A stretch of 47,589 nucleotides of DNA. It comes from Elusimicrobiota bacterium. Its GTDB lineage: Bacteria > Elusimicrobiota > Elusimicrobia > UBA1565 > UBA9628. Below are positions 7,723 through 15,952 of the stretch, piece by piece (within the stretch, counting starts at the first letter, position 1; every line of letters starts with the position of its first letter). The notes beneath the pieces were generated by a model. That model did no database searches. It was given only the letters and a program-made list of their open reading frames with translations, and was not told the DNA's origin. The DNA lies in NCBI GenBank assembly GCA_016234805.1, contig JACRNU010000048.1:1-47589 (forward strand). The letters run 5' to 3'. The position numbers were made by a program, and so were the translations under genes.

Positions 7723-8258
7723 CGGAAGACCGTCTTGCGGTAGAACGCGAGCTCCCGGAGGGAGTCGTGGACGTCCTCGAGCGCCATGTGCTTGTCGGAC
7801 TTGGCAGGGAACTGCTTCTCGGGAGGATACCACCGGCGAACGAGTTCCTTTATAGTGCTCACGTCGACCGAACGGTAGTGGAAGAAGTCGTGCAGGCGGG
7901 GCATGTGGCGGACGAGGAAGCGCCGGTCCTGCCCGATGGTGTTGCCGCAGAGAGGCGAGGTGTCGGGCAGACACCACTGGGATACGAACGCCAGGGTCTG
8001 TTCCTCGGCCTCGGCCAGCGAAACGGTCGACTCCCGGACCCGGAGCGTGAGTCCTGACCGGCCGTGGTGTTCCACGCACCACGGATCCATGGCGGAGAGG
8101 ATCTTCTCCGGCTGATGGATGGGCAGGCAGGGCCCCTCCGCGAGGATGGCCAGGTCGCTGTCCGTGACGATGATCGCGATCTCCAGGATGGCGTGCCGGT
8201 CGGGGTCGAGGCCCGTCATCTCCAGGTCCAGCCACACCAGGTTGTTCGCCTGCTTCAT
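7719..8258 (-). CDS. orn: Oligoribonuclease
   Basis: 3'-5' exonuclease of the DnaQ/DEDDh type that degrades 2-5-nt RNAs (including pGpG) to mononucleotides in the cytoplasm. The 179-aa product aligns from end to end with E. coli Orn. Seen: WLDLEMTGLDP (ExoI, D11 and E13), CGNTIGQDRRFL (ExoII), HYRSVDVSTIKELVRRW, and HMALEDVHDSLREL (ExoIII). The start at 8258 gives MKQANNLVWLDLEM, matching known Orn; a longer frame to 8327 reaches past a -10 box (TATCAT, 8274-8269) and is unlikely. That box predicts a transcript with almost no leader. Confidence 0.94.
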   Translation of the reverse strand: MKQANNLVWLDLEMTGLDPDRHAILEIAIIVTDSDLAILAEGPCLPIHQPEKILSAMDPWCVEHHGRSGLTLRVRESTVSLAEAEEQTLAFVSQWCLPDTSPLCGNTIGQDRRFLVRHMPRLHDFFHYRSVDVSTIKELVRRWYPPEKQFPAKSDKHMALEDVHDSLRELAFYRKTVFR

Positions 8259-8313
8259 GGTGGAACCCATGATACCAAACCGGTGTCCAACATACCAGGC
8301 GCGCCGAAGCTCC

Positions 8314-8343
8314 TTGACGGGCCTCAAAAGGGAATGTTAGACT
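8314..8343 (+). promoter_or_regulatory. Promoter for the LPP20 lipoprotein gene
   Basis: -35 TTGACG (8314-8319), 18 bp spacer, -10 TAGACT (8338-8343) preceded by TG one base upstream (extended -10). It would give a leader of about 88 nt before the ATG at 8438. Confidence 0.45.
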
Positions 8344-8437
8344 ACGAACGGACGGGAGAACCGTCGGGAGTATCGCCGAGGCCTCAGGGCTTCAGGCGCG
8401 TGCCTAGGACGGCACTGCATATCAAGGAGGAGTATAG

Positions 8438-9025
8438 ATGAACCTTAGCAAGATGAGCAAATACGTGAGCCTTCTGGGATGCGCTCTCGCCCTGGGCCTG
8501 GTCGCGGGCTGCGCCTCGACCCCGAAGCCCTCTCAGCCGGTCGGGCCCCAGGCCCCCGAGTGGGTCAACAAGGGTTCCGGAGCCTTCAAGGATGCCAACG
8601 GCATCAGCGTGATCTACGGCGTCGGCGCCTCGCAGGGCACGAAGCTCGTCCCCCTGGCTCGCCAGGAGGCCGACCTCGCCTCTGACGCTGAGATCGCCAA
8701 AGTCGTCAACAACTACGTCTCCGCCCTGGTGAAGTCCTACATGGCCTCCACCACCGCCGGCGACCTGAAGAACTCGAGCGAAGAGAAGCACGTGTCCAAC
8801 ACGATGAAGTCCTTCGCCCAGGCCTGCCTGCACGGCGTGCAGAAGATCGACCATTGGAAGGATCCGAGCGACGGCGTCCTGTACACCCTGGCCAAGCTCG
8901 ACATGACGGGCATCAAGAAGGCTCTCGAAGACTCCAAGGAACTGGACTCGAAGGTCCGCGACTACGTCCGGGCCAACGCCGAGAAGGCGTTCGACGAGCT
9001 GTCCGCCGAAGAAGCGAAGCACTAA
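8438..9025 (+). CDS. LPP20-family lipoprotein
   Basis: 195-aa exported lipoprotein. The signal peptide ends LGLVAGC with the lipidated cysteine at residue 25. The mature part has PEWVNKGSGAF, YGVGASQG and a long helical stretch rich in Ala/Lys, typical of the LPP20 family (named after a Helicobacter membrane lipoprotein; molecular role unclear). AAGGAGG at 8424-8430 gives a 7-nt spacing to the ATG. It leads a trio with LpoB and a COG3014-like protein, a neighbourhood I know from other Gram-negatives. A strong terminator follows, so the next two genes may be less expressed or separately transcribed. Confidence 0.82.
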   Translation: MNLSKMSKYVSLLGCALALGLVAGCASTPKPSQPVGPQAPEWVNKGSGAFKDANGISVIYGVGASQGTKLVPLARQEADLASDAEIAKVVNNYVSALVKSYMASTTAGDLKNSSEEKHVSNTMKSFAQACLHGVQKIDHWKDPSDGVLYTLAKLDMTGIKKALEDSKELDSKVRDYVRANAEKAFDELSAEEAKH

Positions 9026-9033
9026 GCCGAACG

Positions 9034-9065
9034 GGGGCGGGCGCCCGGGTCCGGGCGCCCGCCCC
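9034..9065 (+). terminator. GC-rich hairpin, probable intrinsic terminator
   Basis: Perfect 15-bp stem: GGGGCGGGCGCCCGG (9034-9048) pairs with 9051-9065 around a 2-nt loop, followed by CTTTCTT. It starts 8 nt after the LPP20 stop. The T run is short, so termination may be partial. Confidence 0.7.
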
Positions 9066-9104
9066 GCTTTCTTCCGTGAGTCCTGACGCGACGAGGGAGC
9101 ATCC

Positions 9105-9713
9105 ATGAACATCTATCTGTCTTCGCTTTTCATCATCGCGGGGATGCTTCCCGCGGTGACCGGCTGCGGGGCCTCCACCAAGGTCCAGCGCATGGACGTC
9201 GACGAGGTCAAGGACCTCAGCGGCAAATGGAACGACACCGACTCGCGCCTGGTGGCCGAGGAGATGATCCAGGACTGCCTCAATGACGCCTGGCTGCCCG
9301 AGGCCAAGGAAGCCCGCGGCAACAAGCCCTCCGTCATTGTGGGCACGGTGAAGAACAACAGCCACGAGCACATCAACACCGACACCTTCGTCGAGGATCT
9401 GCAGAACGCCCTCATCAAGTCCCGCCAGGTCAAGTTCGTGGCCGCCAAGGGCGAGCGCGGCGAGGTCCGCGACGAGCGCCGCGACCAGGACACGAACTCC
9501 TCGGAAGAGACGCGCAAGGAGCATGGCCAGGAGACCGGCGCGGACTTCATGCTCTCCGGCGCGATCAACACCATCCAGGACACCGAGGGCGGCAAGACCG
9601 TCATGTTCTACCAGACCAACCTCAAGCTCCTCAACATGAAGAGCAACGAGATCGCCTGGAACGGCAAGAAGAAGATCAAGAAGTTCATCAAGCAGGCGAA
9701 AGTGGGATGGTAA
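9105..9713 (+). CDS. lpoB: Penicillin-binding protein activator LpoB-like lipoprotein
   Basis: 202-aa outer-membrane lipoprotein (signal ends AVTGC, C21). The mature domain carries features of the LpoB/YcfM family: EEMIQDCLNDAWL, PSVIVGTVKNNSHEHINTD, FVEDLQNALIKS, and ADFMLSGAINTIQD. In E. coli LpoB spans the periplasm to stimulate PBP1b, but in other phyla the partner is unknown. A charged insert (residues about 115-145, RGEVRDERRDQDTN) is usual for the family. GGGAG upstream of the ATG acts as ribosome-binding site. It is followed within 5 nt by the COG3014-like gene. Confidence 0.82.
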   Translation: MNIYLSSLFIIAGMLPAVTGCGASTKVQRMDVDEVKDLSGKWNDTDSRLVAEEMIQDCLNDAWLPEAKEARGNKPSVIVGTVKNNSHEHINTDTFVEDLQNALIKSRQVKFVAAKGERGEVRDERRDQDTNSSEETRKEHGQETGADFMLSGAINTIQDTEGGKTVMFYQTNLKLLNMKSNEIAWNGKKKIKKFIKQAKVGW

Positions 9714-9718
9714 GGTCC

Positions 9719-11173
9719 ATGACGCGGTCAAGGCCGGAGGCCGAGCGCCCCGGCCGGCCTGAGGGGATGCGTTGGCCGGCCGGGGCGAGGGCCGCACTCC
9801 GAGGGCGGGCGCTGCTGCCCGCCCTCGCGCTTTTCATCCTGGCGGCCTGCGGGCCGTCGGTCGCGACGAAGAGGACGCTCAACACCTTCATCGCATCCAA
9901 GAATTACGCCGGGGCCGAGGAACACCTCCAGAAGGTCAAGGAGTCGCAGTACGCCAAGAAGAACGCGGTGCTGTACTACCTCGACCTGGGCACGCTCCAG
10001 CATCACGCGGGCAAGTTCAAGGATTCTGACGCGAGTTTCGAGAAGGCCGAGAACCGGATGCGGGAGCTCTACACGAAGTCCGCGACCAAGGCCGTGGGGT
10101 CCATGATGATCAATGACATGACCACGGACTACGCGGGCGAGGCCTTCGAGCGCGCGCTCACCCATGTCTTCCGGGGGCTCAACTACGTATTCCTCAACGA
10201 CATCGAGGAGGCCCTAGTGGAGTCGCGCAAGGTCGAGGTCTTCCTGGAACAGCTCAACAGGGGCCGCGAGAGGAAGTCCGTCTACAAGGACGACGCCTTC
10301 GCCCGCTACCTCGACGCTCTCCTTTACGACGAGGCGGGCAAGCACGACGACGCCCGCATCTCGTTCGAGGCCGCAGAGAAGGCCTACTCTTGGTACTCCT
10401 CGGATTACAACACCCCGAAGCCCGATTTCAACCTTCCGTACGCCTGGGACCTCGACGACGCGCCCGAGATGGGCGAGATCGTGTTCATCCACTACGCCGG
10501 GGTGGGGCCCATGAAGGTCTCGAAGACCTTCCAGGTCGCTTGGAACGACGCCATGCTGGCGGTCAACTCCAACGAGATGAAGGACGACTCGGAGCGCAAC
10601 TCGGCGCAGTTCCAGAACGCACTGCGCGCGGGCATCACGGGCAAGGCCGTCACGGTCTCCTACCCGGAGTACACGCAGGACCAGTTCACGATCGTGCAGT
10701 CCGACATCAGGGTCAAGGACCAGACGAGCGACACCCTCCTCATGGAGGATGTCTCGGCCATCGCCTTCAAGGACCTCAAGGACCGTCAGGCCGCCATCCG
10801 CACCAAGTCCATCGCCCGGGCCATGATCAAGTACATGATCGCCCAGACGATCAACAAGGAGGTCGAGAAGAAGAAAGGCGCGGGCTCGTGGGAGGCCATC
10901 CTGACGAAGGTGGCGACCGGCGTGGCCTCGGCCGCGACCGAGGTGGCGGATACGCGGGGTTGGTCCACGGTCCCCTCGCAGATCCGCATGGCGCGCATGG
11001 CGGTCAAGCCCGGGACCTACGCCGTCGAGGCCCGGTTCAAGGCGGGCACGGGCCTCGTGGTCGCGACCGAGACCTTCGAGAACGTGGTCGTCAAGAAAGG
11101 CCGACGGGTCTTCCTCGGCTCCCGCACCGCGTGCGAGCCCCAGTGCGCTCCGGTGTCGGGTCTCAGGAAATAG
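9719..11173 (+). CDS. COG3014-like TPR-type lipoprotein, with repeat-derived N-terminus
   Basis: 484-aa predicted lipoprotein: LLPALALFILAAC near residue 43 is the lipobox. The mature protein begins with TPR-like helices (LEKVKESQYAKKNAVLYYLDLGTLQHHAGKFKDSD type), then a domain with PEMGEIVFIHYAGVGPMK and a C-terminal part. This matches COG3014 proteins that neighbour lpoB and LPP20. Function is unknown; envelope assembly is a guess from context. The start could be 9707, 9719 or 9767. 9719 has AAGG 3 nt upstream. Residues about 3-24 are encoded by a family C repeat, and the next codons by another perfect hairpin with a T run, so the 5' region is heavily structured. Confidence 0.75.
   Translation: MTRSRPEAERPGRPEGMRWPAGARAALRGRALLPALALFILAACGPSVATKRTLNTFIASKNYAGAEEHLQKVKESQYAKKNAVLYYLDLGTLQHHAGKFKDSDASFEKAENRMRELYTKSATKAVGSMMINDMTTDYAGEAFERALTHVFRGLNYVFLNDIEEALVESRKVEVFLEQLNRGRERKSVYKDDAFARYLDALLYDEAGKHDDARISFEAAEKAYSWYSSDYNTPKPDFNLPYAWDLDDAPEMGEIVFIHYAGVGPMKVSKTFQVAWNDAMLAVNSNEMKDDSERNSAQFQNALRAGITGKAVTVSYPEYTQDQFTIVQSDIRVKDQTSDTLLMEDVSAIAFKDLKDRQAAIRTKSIARAMIKYMIAQTINKEVEKKKGAGSWEAILTKVATGVASAATEVADTRGWSTVPSQIRMARMAVKPGTYAVEARFKAGTGLVVATETFENVVVKKGRRVFLGSRTACEPQCAPVSGLRK
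9724..9791 (+). repeat. Dispersed coding palindromic repeat, family C, copy C1
   Basis: 68 bp. A conserved head (GCGGTCAAGGCCGGAGGCCG) is followed by a perfect 13-bp stem, GCCCCGGCCGGCC (9747-9759) with GGCCGGCCGGGGC (9774-9786), around a 14-nt loop holding GAGGGGATG. Copy C2 at 28977-29044 matches at 53 of 68 positions, and most differences are in the stem and are compensated. Confidence 0.8.
9800..9827 (+). promoter_or_regulatory. Perfect hairpin plus T run inside the signal-peptide codons
   Basis: CGAGGGCGGGC (9800-9810), loop GCTGCT, GCCCGCCCTCG (9817-9827), then CGCTTTTC. This has the shape of an intrinsic terminator but lies within the coding region of the COG3014-like lipoprotein, just after the family C repeat. 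It could attenuate expression when ribosomes lag, or be a by-product of a GC-rich insertion. Confidence 0.5.
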
Positions 11174-11175
11174 CC

Positions 11176-12426
11176 ATGATCGACCTCGTCAAGAACCTCG
11201 CTGCCGTCAACCGCAGGACCAAAGCTTCCGTCATCCGGGAGCTGCTCAAGCTCACCAACAAGCCCGAGATCATCTCCTTCGCCGGCGGCCTCCCTGACCC
11301 GGCCACCTTCCCGGGCGAGATCTTCGCCGACATCGCGGGAGACATCCTCAGGACCAAGAGCTCCCGCGCCCTGCAGTACGGGCCGACCGAGGGGCTCCCG
11401 GAGCTCCAGGAGCAGATCATCCGGATGCTGCGCGAGGATGAGGGCATCATGGTCAAGCCCGAGAACATCCTTGTGACCACCGCTTCTCAGCAGGCCCTCG
11501 ACCTCGTGGGCAAGGCCTTCATCGACCTGATGGACCCCATCATCGTCGAGCTCCCGAGCTACATCGGAGGCCTGCAGGCCTTCAACGCCGCGGGGGCCAA
11601 GATGTTCGGCGTGCGAGGGGACGACCACGGCCTGCTCACCGACGAGCTCGAGCGGAAGCTCCATCAGCTGCGCGACGAGGAGGAGCACTACAAGTTCGTC
11701 TACATCGTCCCTGATTTCCAGAACCCGAGCGGCGTCACTCTCAGCGAGGAGCGCCGCCGCAAGGTCGTGCGCCTGGCCGAGATGTACAACGTCCTCCTGC
11801 TCGAGGACTCCCCCTACCGGGCCATCCGCTTCGAGGGCAAGGAGCCCCACATGCTCTTCAAGCTGGGTAGGCTCGGGAACACCCTCTCCCTGTTCACCTT
11901 CTCCAAGACCCTGGCGCCGAGCCTGAGGGTGGGCTTCGTGGTCGGACACGAGGCCATCATCCGCCGGCTCTCCATCCTCAAGCAGTCCATGGACCTGTGC
12001 ACGTCGCCGCTCTGCCAGTTCCTGGCCGCCGAGTTCCTCTCCCGCGGCCACTACAAGGGCCATGTGGCGGGCCTGCGCACCCTCTACAAGACGAAGAAGG
12101 ACGCCATGCTGGAAGCCCTCAAGCGGTACATGCCCGAGGGCGAGGGCATCTCGTGGACCAGGCCCGAGGGCGGGCTGTTCCTGTGGCTGCGGCTGCCGGA
12201 AGGCATGAGCGCCGATGATCTCTTCTATGAGGCGGTCAAAGAGAATGTGGCCTACGTCATCGGATCCGCCTTCCACTGCGACGGCACGGGCCAGAACACC
12301 ATGCGCCTGAACTTCTCCTACCCGACCACGGAGAAGATTGACGAGGGCATCAAGAGGCTGGCCAAGGTCGTCAAGGCCAACCTGCACCGGGTCAAGTTCC
12401 GCCCCGCGGTCCAGGCCGTCCGCTAG
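11176..12426 (+). CDS. PLP-dependent aminotransferase, 2-aminoadipate/LysN-like (fold type I)
   Basis: 416 aa, aspartate-aminotransferase fold, in the class I/II group close to LysN and MocR-domain enzymes. Conserved blocks: ISFAGGLPDPATFP, LQYGPTEGLPELQEQI, VTTASQQALDL, IVPDFQNPSGVTLS, and LFTFSKTLAPSLRVGF with K244 as the Schiff-base lysine. These are typical of 2-aminoadipate, branched-chain or kynurenine-type aminotransferases, so the substrate is not fixed. There is no HTH domain. The start ATG is 2 nt after the previous stop, with AGGAAAT upstream. An open frame continues upstream into the lipoprotein gene but is only a shadow there. Confidence 0.9.
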   Translation: MIDLVKNLAAVNRRTKASVIRELLKLTNKPEIISFAGGLPDPATFPGEIFADIAGDILRTKSSRALQYGPTEGLPELQEQIIRMLREDEGIMVKPENILVTTASQQALDLVGKAFIDLMDPIIVELPSYIGGLQAFNAAGAKMFGVRGDDHGLLTDELERKLHQLRDEEEHYKFVYIVPDFQNPSGVTLSEERRRKVVRLAEMYNVLLLEDSPYRAIRFEGKEPHMLFKLGRLGNTLSLFTFSKTLAPSLRVGFVVGHEAIIRRLSILKQSMDLCTSPLCQFLAAEFLSRGHYKGHVAGLRTLYKTKKDAMLEALKRYMPEGEGISWTRPEGGLFLWLRLPEGMSADDLFYEAVKENVAYVIGSAFHCDGTGQNTMRLNFSYPTTEKIDEGIKRLAKVVKANLHRVKFRPAVQAVR

Positions 12427-12455
12427 GAGCCCGGCCTGCAGGCCCTGGCGCATCG

Positions 12456-14606
12456 GTGAGAGCGCGCAGCCGGCGGAGCCGCATCGCAGGGGCCGTCGCC
12501 TTCCTCGGCTCGCTGCTGCTTTTCACGGTCGAGCTCATCGCGGCCAAGCTTCTCCTGCCTTCCTTCGGCGGCAGCGCTCAGGTCTGGACTACGTGCATGA
12601 TGTTCTTCCAGGCCGCTCTCCTGGCCGGCTACCTATACGCCAGGGTTTCGACCGCCCTGCTCCCCAGTCGCGGACAGGCCTGGCTGCATCTCGGGCTGTT
12701 GGCCGCGGCCACCGCTTTCCCCGTCCATCTTGTCGCGTCCGGTTCGGGCGGGCCTGTCACCCGGCTGTTGGCCGGCCTCTCCCTCTCCATCGGCATCCCT
12801 TTCATGGCGCTTTCTTCCACGGTGCCGGTCGTGCAGTCCTGGCTGACGAGTCAGGGGCAGGGCGAAGGCGAGGACCCTTACATCATCTGCGCCGCCTCCA
12901 ATGCCGGCGCCCTGACCGGCCTCCTGGCTTATCCGTTCCTCATCGAGCCTTTCCTGTCCGTGACCGTCCAATTGCGGGCGTGGCAGGGCTGTTTCGCCGC
13001 GTACGTCCTCCTGCACCTGGCCTGCCTGCCCTGGCGCAAGGAAGGGACGCCGGAGAGTCTCACTCCCGCGCCTGCGCGGCCGAAGATGTCCCGGATGGCG
13101 GCCTGGCTGCTGCTCTCAGCCGGTCCGAGCGCGGCCCTGCTGGCCGCGACCAGGTTCCTGACCGACACCCTGGCCGCGGTCCCGCTCCTCTGGGTGGCCC
13201 CTCTGGCGTTGTATCTGACCACCTTCATCCTCGCTTTCAAGCGTGATCCTTTCAAGCTCACGAGCCGGTCGCTGGCCATCCTGGCCGCCGCAATGGCGCT
13301 CCCCTCCGGGGCGGCTTGGGCCGCGGGCGCGGCCGCGCTCGCCGGCGTAGTCCTCAATGTCGGAGCGCTTTTTCTTTTGGCCATGATCTGCCACGGTTCC
13401 TTGGCAGCGTCCAAGCCCGTCGAGCCCGGGGCGGCTCCGGCCTTCTACCTGCTCATCGCCGCGGGCGGACTGGCCGGCGGGGTGGTCATGGGGGTGCTCC
13501 TGCCCGTGGCCTGCCGGAACATCGGGTGGCTCGGCCTGGAGTGGCTCGTGGCCGGGCTCCTCTGCGTCTCGAGCCTCGTGGCCAGGGACTGGCGGGAATG
13601 GACCGCCGTCCCCGAAGGCGAGGGTCGTTCCTGGCGGCCAGGAGCCGCCGTCCCCGGAGGCGAGGGTCGTTCTCCGCTCGCCGGAGGGGGTCCACTCGCC
13701 GGAGGGGGCTGGCGGATGTGGTGCCGTTTCAAGGCTTTCAAGCCGGCATGCCTGGCCTTCATCGTGTCCCTTGCCTCAGCCGGTCGGCTGGCTTCATCCA
13801 CGGGGAACACGGCCCTCCCGGCCTCCCTGCGCAACTTCTACGGGATCTACCGGGTCGTGGAAGAGGACGGCTTGCGCAAGTTCTTCCACGGCAACACCCT
13901 GCACGGCATGCAGAGCCGAGACCCTGCCGGCCGCGGAGAGCCCCTGGCATATTTCCACCGCCTGGCTCCCTCAGGGGAGGTGTTCCGGCTCTTCGGCCGA
14001 GGATTCCGGGATACAGGGGTCGTTGGCCTCGGCGCCGGGGCCCTGGCGGCATACGGCAGGCCTGGCGGGAACATTACTTTCTACGAGCTCGATCCCGACG
14101 TCGAGACCCTGGCGCGGCGGCACTTCACCTTCCTGGCTGATTCCCGGGCACGGGTCAGGGTCGTGACCGGCGACGCGCGCCTGGCCCTGGACCGGGAAGA
14201 GGGCGCCTCCGGCGCCTCCTACGACCTCCTCGTGCTCGACGCTTTCAACAGCGGAGCCGTCCCGGCGCACCTGCTCACGACCGAGGCTTTCGGCGTGTAC
14301 CTGCGGCGGCTCGCGCCCGATGGCCTGGTCCTCTGCAACATCTCCAACCGCTTCCTGGACATGAGGCCGCTGCTGGCCGCTCTCGCCGCAGACCTCGGCC
14401 TATCCGGCGCGGCGCGGCACGCCGAACCTCCGAATGGCCTGGAAAGGGAGTTCTACCCGTGCAGGTGGGCGGTCCTCAGCCGGGACAGGGCGAAGATCAG
14501 GACCCTTGTGGAGGCGGGATGGGAGGACCTCTCCGGCCATGCCTCCCCCCGGGTCGCGGCGTGGACGGATGACGCGGCCAGCATTCTGCCCCTCCTGCGG
14601 TTCTAA
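12456..14606 (+). CDS. Fused membrane (MFS-like) / spermidine synthase-like protein
   Basis: 716 aa starting at GTG 12456. The N-terminal ~400 residues are a run of about ten membrane helices starting AGAVAFLGSLLLFTVEL and including FGGSAQVWTTCMMFFQ, typical of fused MFS/spermidine-synthase proteins. The C-terminal ~230 residues form a Rossmann methyltransferase/aminopropyltransferase-like domain: VVGLGAGALAAYG, ITFYELDPDVETLA, VVTGDARLAL, YDLLVLDAFNSGAVP. Such proteins are widespread but their reaction is mostly unproven. Residues about 383-413, between the membrane part and the synthase part, are encoded by tandem family B repeats. No Shine-Dalgarno is visible before the GTG. Confidence 0.85.
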   Translation: MRARSRRSRIAGAVAFLGSLLLFTVELIAAKLLLPSFGGSAQVWTTCMMFFQAALLAGYLYARVSTALLPSRGQAWLHLGLLAAATAFPVHLVASGSGGPVTRLLAGLSLSIGIPFMALSSTVPVVQSWLTSQGQGEGEDPYIICAASNAGALTGLLAYPFLIEPFLSVTVQLRAWQGCFAAYVLLHLACLPWRKEGTPESLTPAPARPKMSRMAAWLLLSAGPSAALLAATRFLTDTLAAVPLLWVAPLALYLTTFILAFKRDPFKLTSRSLAILAAAMALPSGAAWAAGAAALAGVVLNVGALFLLAMICHGSLAASKPVEPGAAPAFYLLIAAGGLAGGVVMGVLLPVACRNIGWLGLEWLVAGLLCVSSLVARDWREWTAVPEGEGRSWRPGAAVPGGEGRSPLAGGGPLAGGGWRMWCRFKAFKPACLAFIVSLASAGRLASSTGNTALPASLRNFYGIYRVVEEDGLRKFFHGNTLHGMQSRDPAGRGEPLAYFHRLAPSGEVFRLFGRGFRDTGVVGLGAGALAAYGRPGGNITFYELDPDVETLARRHFTFLADSRARVRVVTGDARLALDREEGASGASYDLLVLDAFNSGAVPAHLLTTEAFGVYLRRLAPDGLVLCNISNRFLDMRPLLAALAADLGLSGAARHAEPPNGLEREFYPCRWAVLSRDRAKIRTLVEAGWEDLSGHASPRVAAWTDDAASILPLLRF
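13603..13706 (+). repeat. Tandem dispersed coding repeats, family B, copies B2 and B3
   Basis: B2 (about 13603-13646) and B3 (about 13647-13691) both read CCGTCCCCG(A/G)AGGCGAGGGTCGTT and are followed by a partial third unit, ACTCGCCGGAGGGGG (13692-13707). B3 matches B1 in hpnG at about 38 of 45 positions. They are translated as VPEGEGRSWRPGAAVPGGEG and PLAGGGPLAGGG in the linker of the fusion protein. Confidence 0.75.
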
Positions 14607-14612
14607 CCTTGA

Positions 14613-14618
14613 TATAAT
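14613..14618 (+). promoter_or_regulatory. -10 box (TATAAT) placed for a leaderless transcript of the POT transporter
   Basis: TATAAT with an 8-nt gap to the ATG at 14627. No clear -35 is seen at 16-18 bp, so it may rely on an extended -10 or an activator. Confidence 0.45.
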
Positions 14619-14626
14619 CCTCGTCC

Positions 14627-15922
14627 ATGGGATCTCCGACGCTGGCCGGCAAGCCCCACCCCAAGGGGCTCTACATCCTTTTCTTCACTGAGATGTGGGA
14701 GCGGTTCTCCTATTACGGGATGCGCTCCCTGCTGGTCTTCTACATGACGAAGCACCTCCTGTTCTCCCAGGAGAAGTCCTCTCAGATCTACGGCCTCTAC
14801 ACCGGGTTCGTCTACTTCACCCCCTTCTTCGGAGGCCTGCTCGCGGACAGGGTCATCGGCCAGCGCCGCGCGGTCATCATCGGCGGCGTGCTCATGGCCA
14901 TCGGCCACTTCCTCATGGTCTTCGAGTCCCTCTTCTTCCCCGCGCTCCTGTTCCTCATCCTGGGCAACGGCTGCTTCAAGCCCAACATCTCGACCCAGGT
15001 CGGCAGCCTCTACGCCCCGGGCGACCACAACCGCGACCGGGCCTTCAGCATTTTCTACGTGGGCATCAACCTCGGCGCCTTCTTCTCCCCCCTGGTGTGC
15101 GGCACCCTGGGCGAGAAACTGGGCTGGCACTACGGGTTCGCGGCCGCCGGGGTGGGCATGGTCGCGGGCCTCATCATCTACATATGGGGCCAGAAGCATC
15201 TGTCGCCGGACAACATCATGAAGGAGGCGGCGGGCCAGGCCAAGCCCGAGCCCCTCTCCCCCGATGACTGGAAGAAGATCTGGGCGCTCGTGGTCCTGTG
15301 CGCCTTCAACATCGTGTTCTGGGCGGTCTACGAGCAGCAAGGCAACACCATGGCTCTCTGGGCCGACGCCAACACGGACCGGATGATCCTCGGCTGGGAG
15401 ATGCCGGCCTCCTGGTTCCAGGCCTTCAATCCCGCCATGATCTTCATCTTCACGCCCGCCCTGACCTGGTTCTGGGCGTGGCAGGAGGGCCGGGGACGGG
15501 AGCCCTCGAGCATGGCCAAGATGTCCATCGGCTGCGTGCTCCTGGGCGCGTCCTTCCTCGTGATGCTCCCGGCGGTCTCCTCGTGCGTGGGCGGGGGCAA
15601 GGCCGGGATGGGGTGGCTGACCGCCTGCACTTTCGTGCTCACCATCGGAGAGCTCTACCTCTCGCCGGTCGGCCTCTCGCTCGTGACCAAGCTCGCTCCG
15701 GTCCGCCTGGTCTCCATGTTGATGGGCATGTGGTTCCTTTCGAGCTTCTTCGGCAACTACCTTTCCGGCTACATCGGGACCTTCTGGGAGAAGATGCCCA
15801 AGGAGCACTTCTTCCTGATGCTGACCGGCCTCTCCGCAGCAGCCGGGCTCGGGATCTTCGCGGTACTCAAGCCCTTGAAGCGCGCCATCGGTCACGGCCG
15901 CGAAGAGGCGGTCGACGTCTGA
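14627..15922 (+). CDS. POT/PTR2-family proton-dependent oligopeptide transporter
   Basis: 431-aa inner-membrane transporter of the major facilitator superfamily. The POT signature ExxERFxYY is exact at E22-x-x-ERF-x-YY30. GNGCFKPNISTQVGSLY and FSIFYVGINLGAF match the second PTR2 signature region. It should import di- or tripeptides with protons, though some family members carry other solutes. About 12-14 helices are evident. It is slightly shorter than DtpA-type proteins (~490). A perfect TATAAT (14613-14618) lies 8 nt before the ATG and there is no Shine-Dalgarno, suggesting a leaderless mRNA. Confidence 0.92.
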   Translation: MGSPTLAGKPHPKGLYILFFTEMWERFSYYGMRSLLVFYMTKHLLFSQEKSSQIYGLYTGFVYFTPFFGGLLADRVIGQRRAVIIGGVLMAIGHFLMVFESLFFPALLFLILGNGCFKPNISTQVGSLYAPGDHNRDRAFSIFYVGINLGAFFSPLVCGTLGEKLGWHYGFAAAGVGMVAGLIIYIWGQKHLSPDNIMKEAAGQAKPEPLSPDDWKKIWALVVLCAFNIVFWAVYEQQGNTMALWADANTDRMILGWEMPASWFQAFNPAMIFIFTPALTWFWAWQEGRGREPSSMAKMSIGCVLLGASFLVMLPAVSSCVGGGKAGMGWLTACTFVLTIGELYLSPVGLSLVTKLAPVRLVSMLMGMWFLSSFFGNYLSGYIGTFWEKMPKEHFFLMLTGLSAAAGLGIFAVLKPLKRAIGHGREEAVDV

Positions 15923-15948
15923 CGACGCTCCCCGGTATTTGATATAAA
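15919..15948 (+). promoter_or_regulatory. Promoter for the autotransporter gene, leaderless geometry
   Basis: CTGACG (15919-15924), 18 bp, TATAAA (15943-15948). The ATGATG at 15953-15958 starts 4 nt later, so transcription would begin on or next to the start codon. Confidence 0.45.
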
Positions 15949-15952
15949 TCCC

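Noticed and set aside
10390..11175. Upstream extension of the aminotransferase frame
   Set aside because: The extension overlaps the COG3014-like lipoprotein gene and has no domain; the conserved protein begins at 11176.
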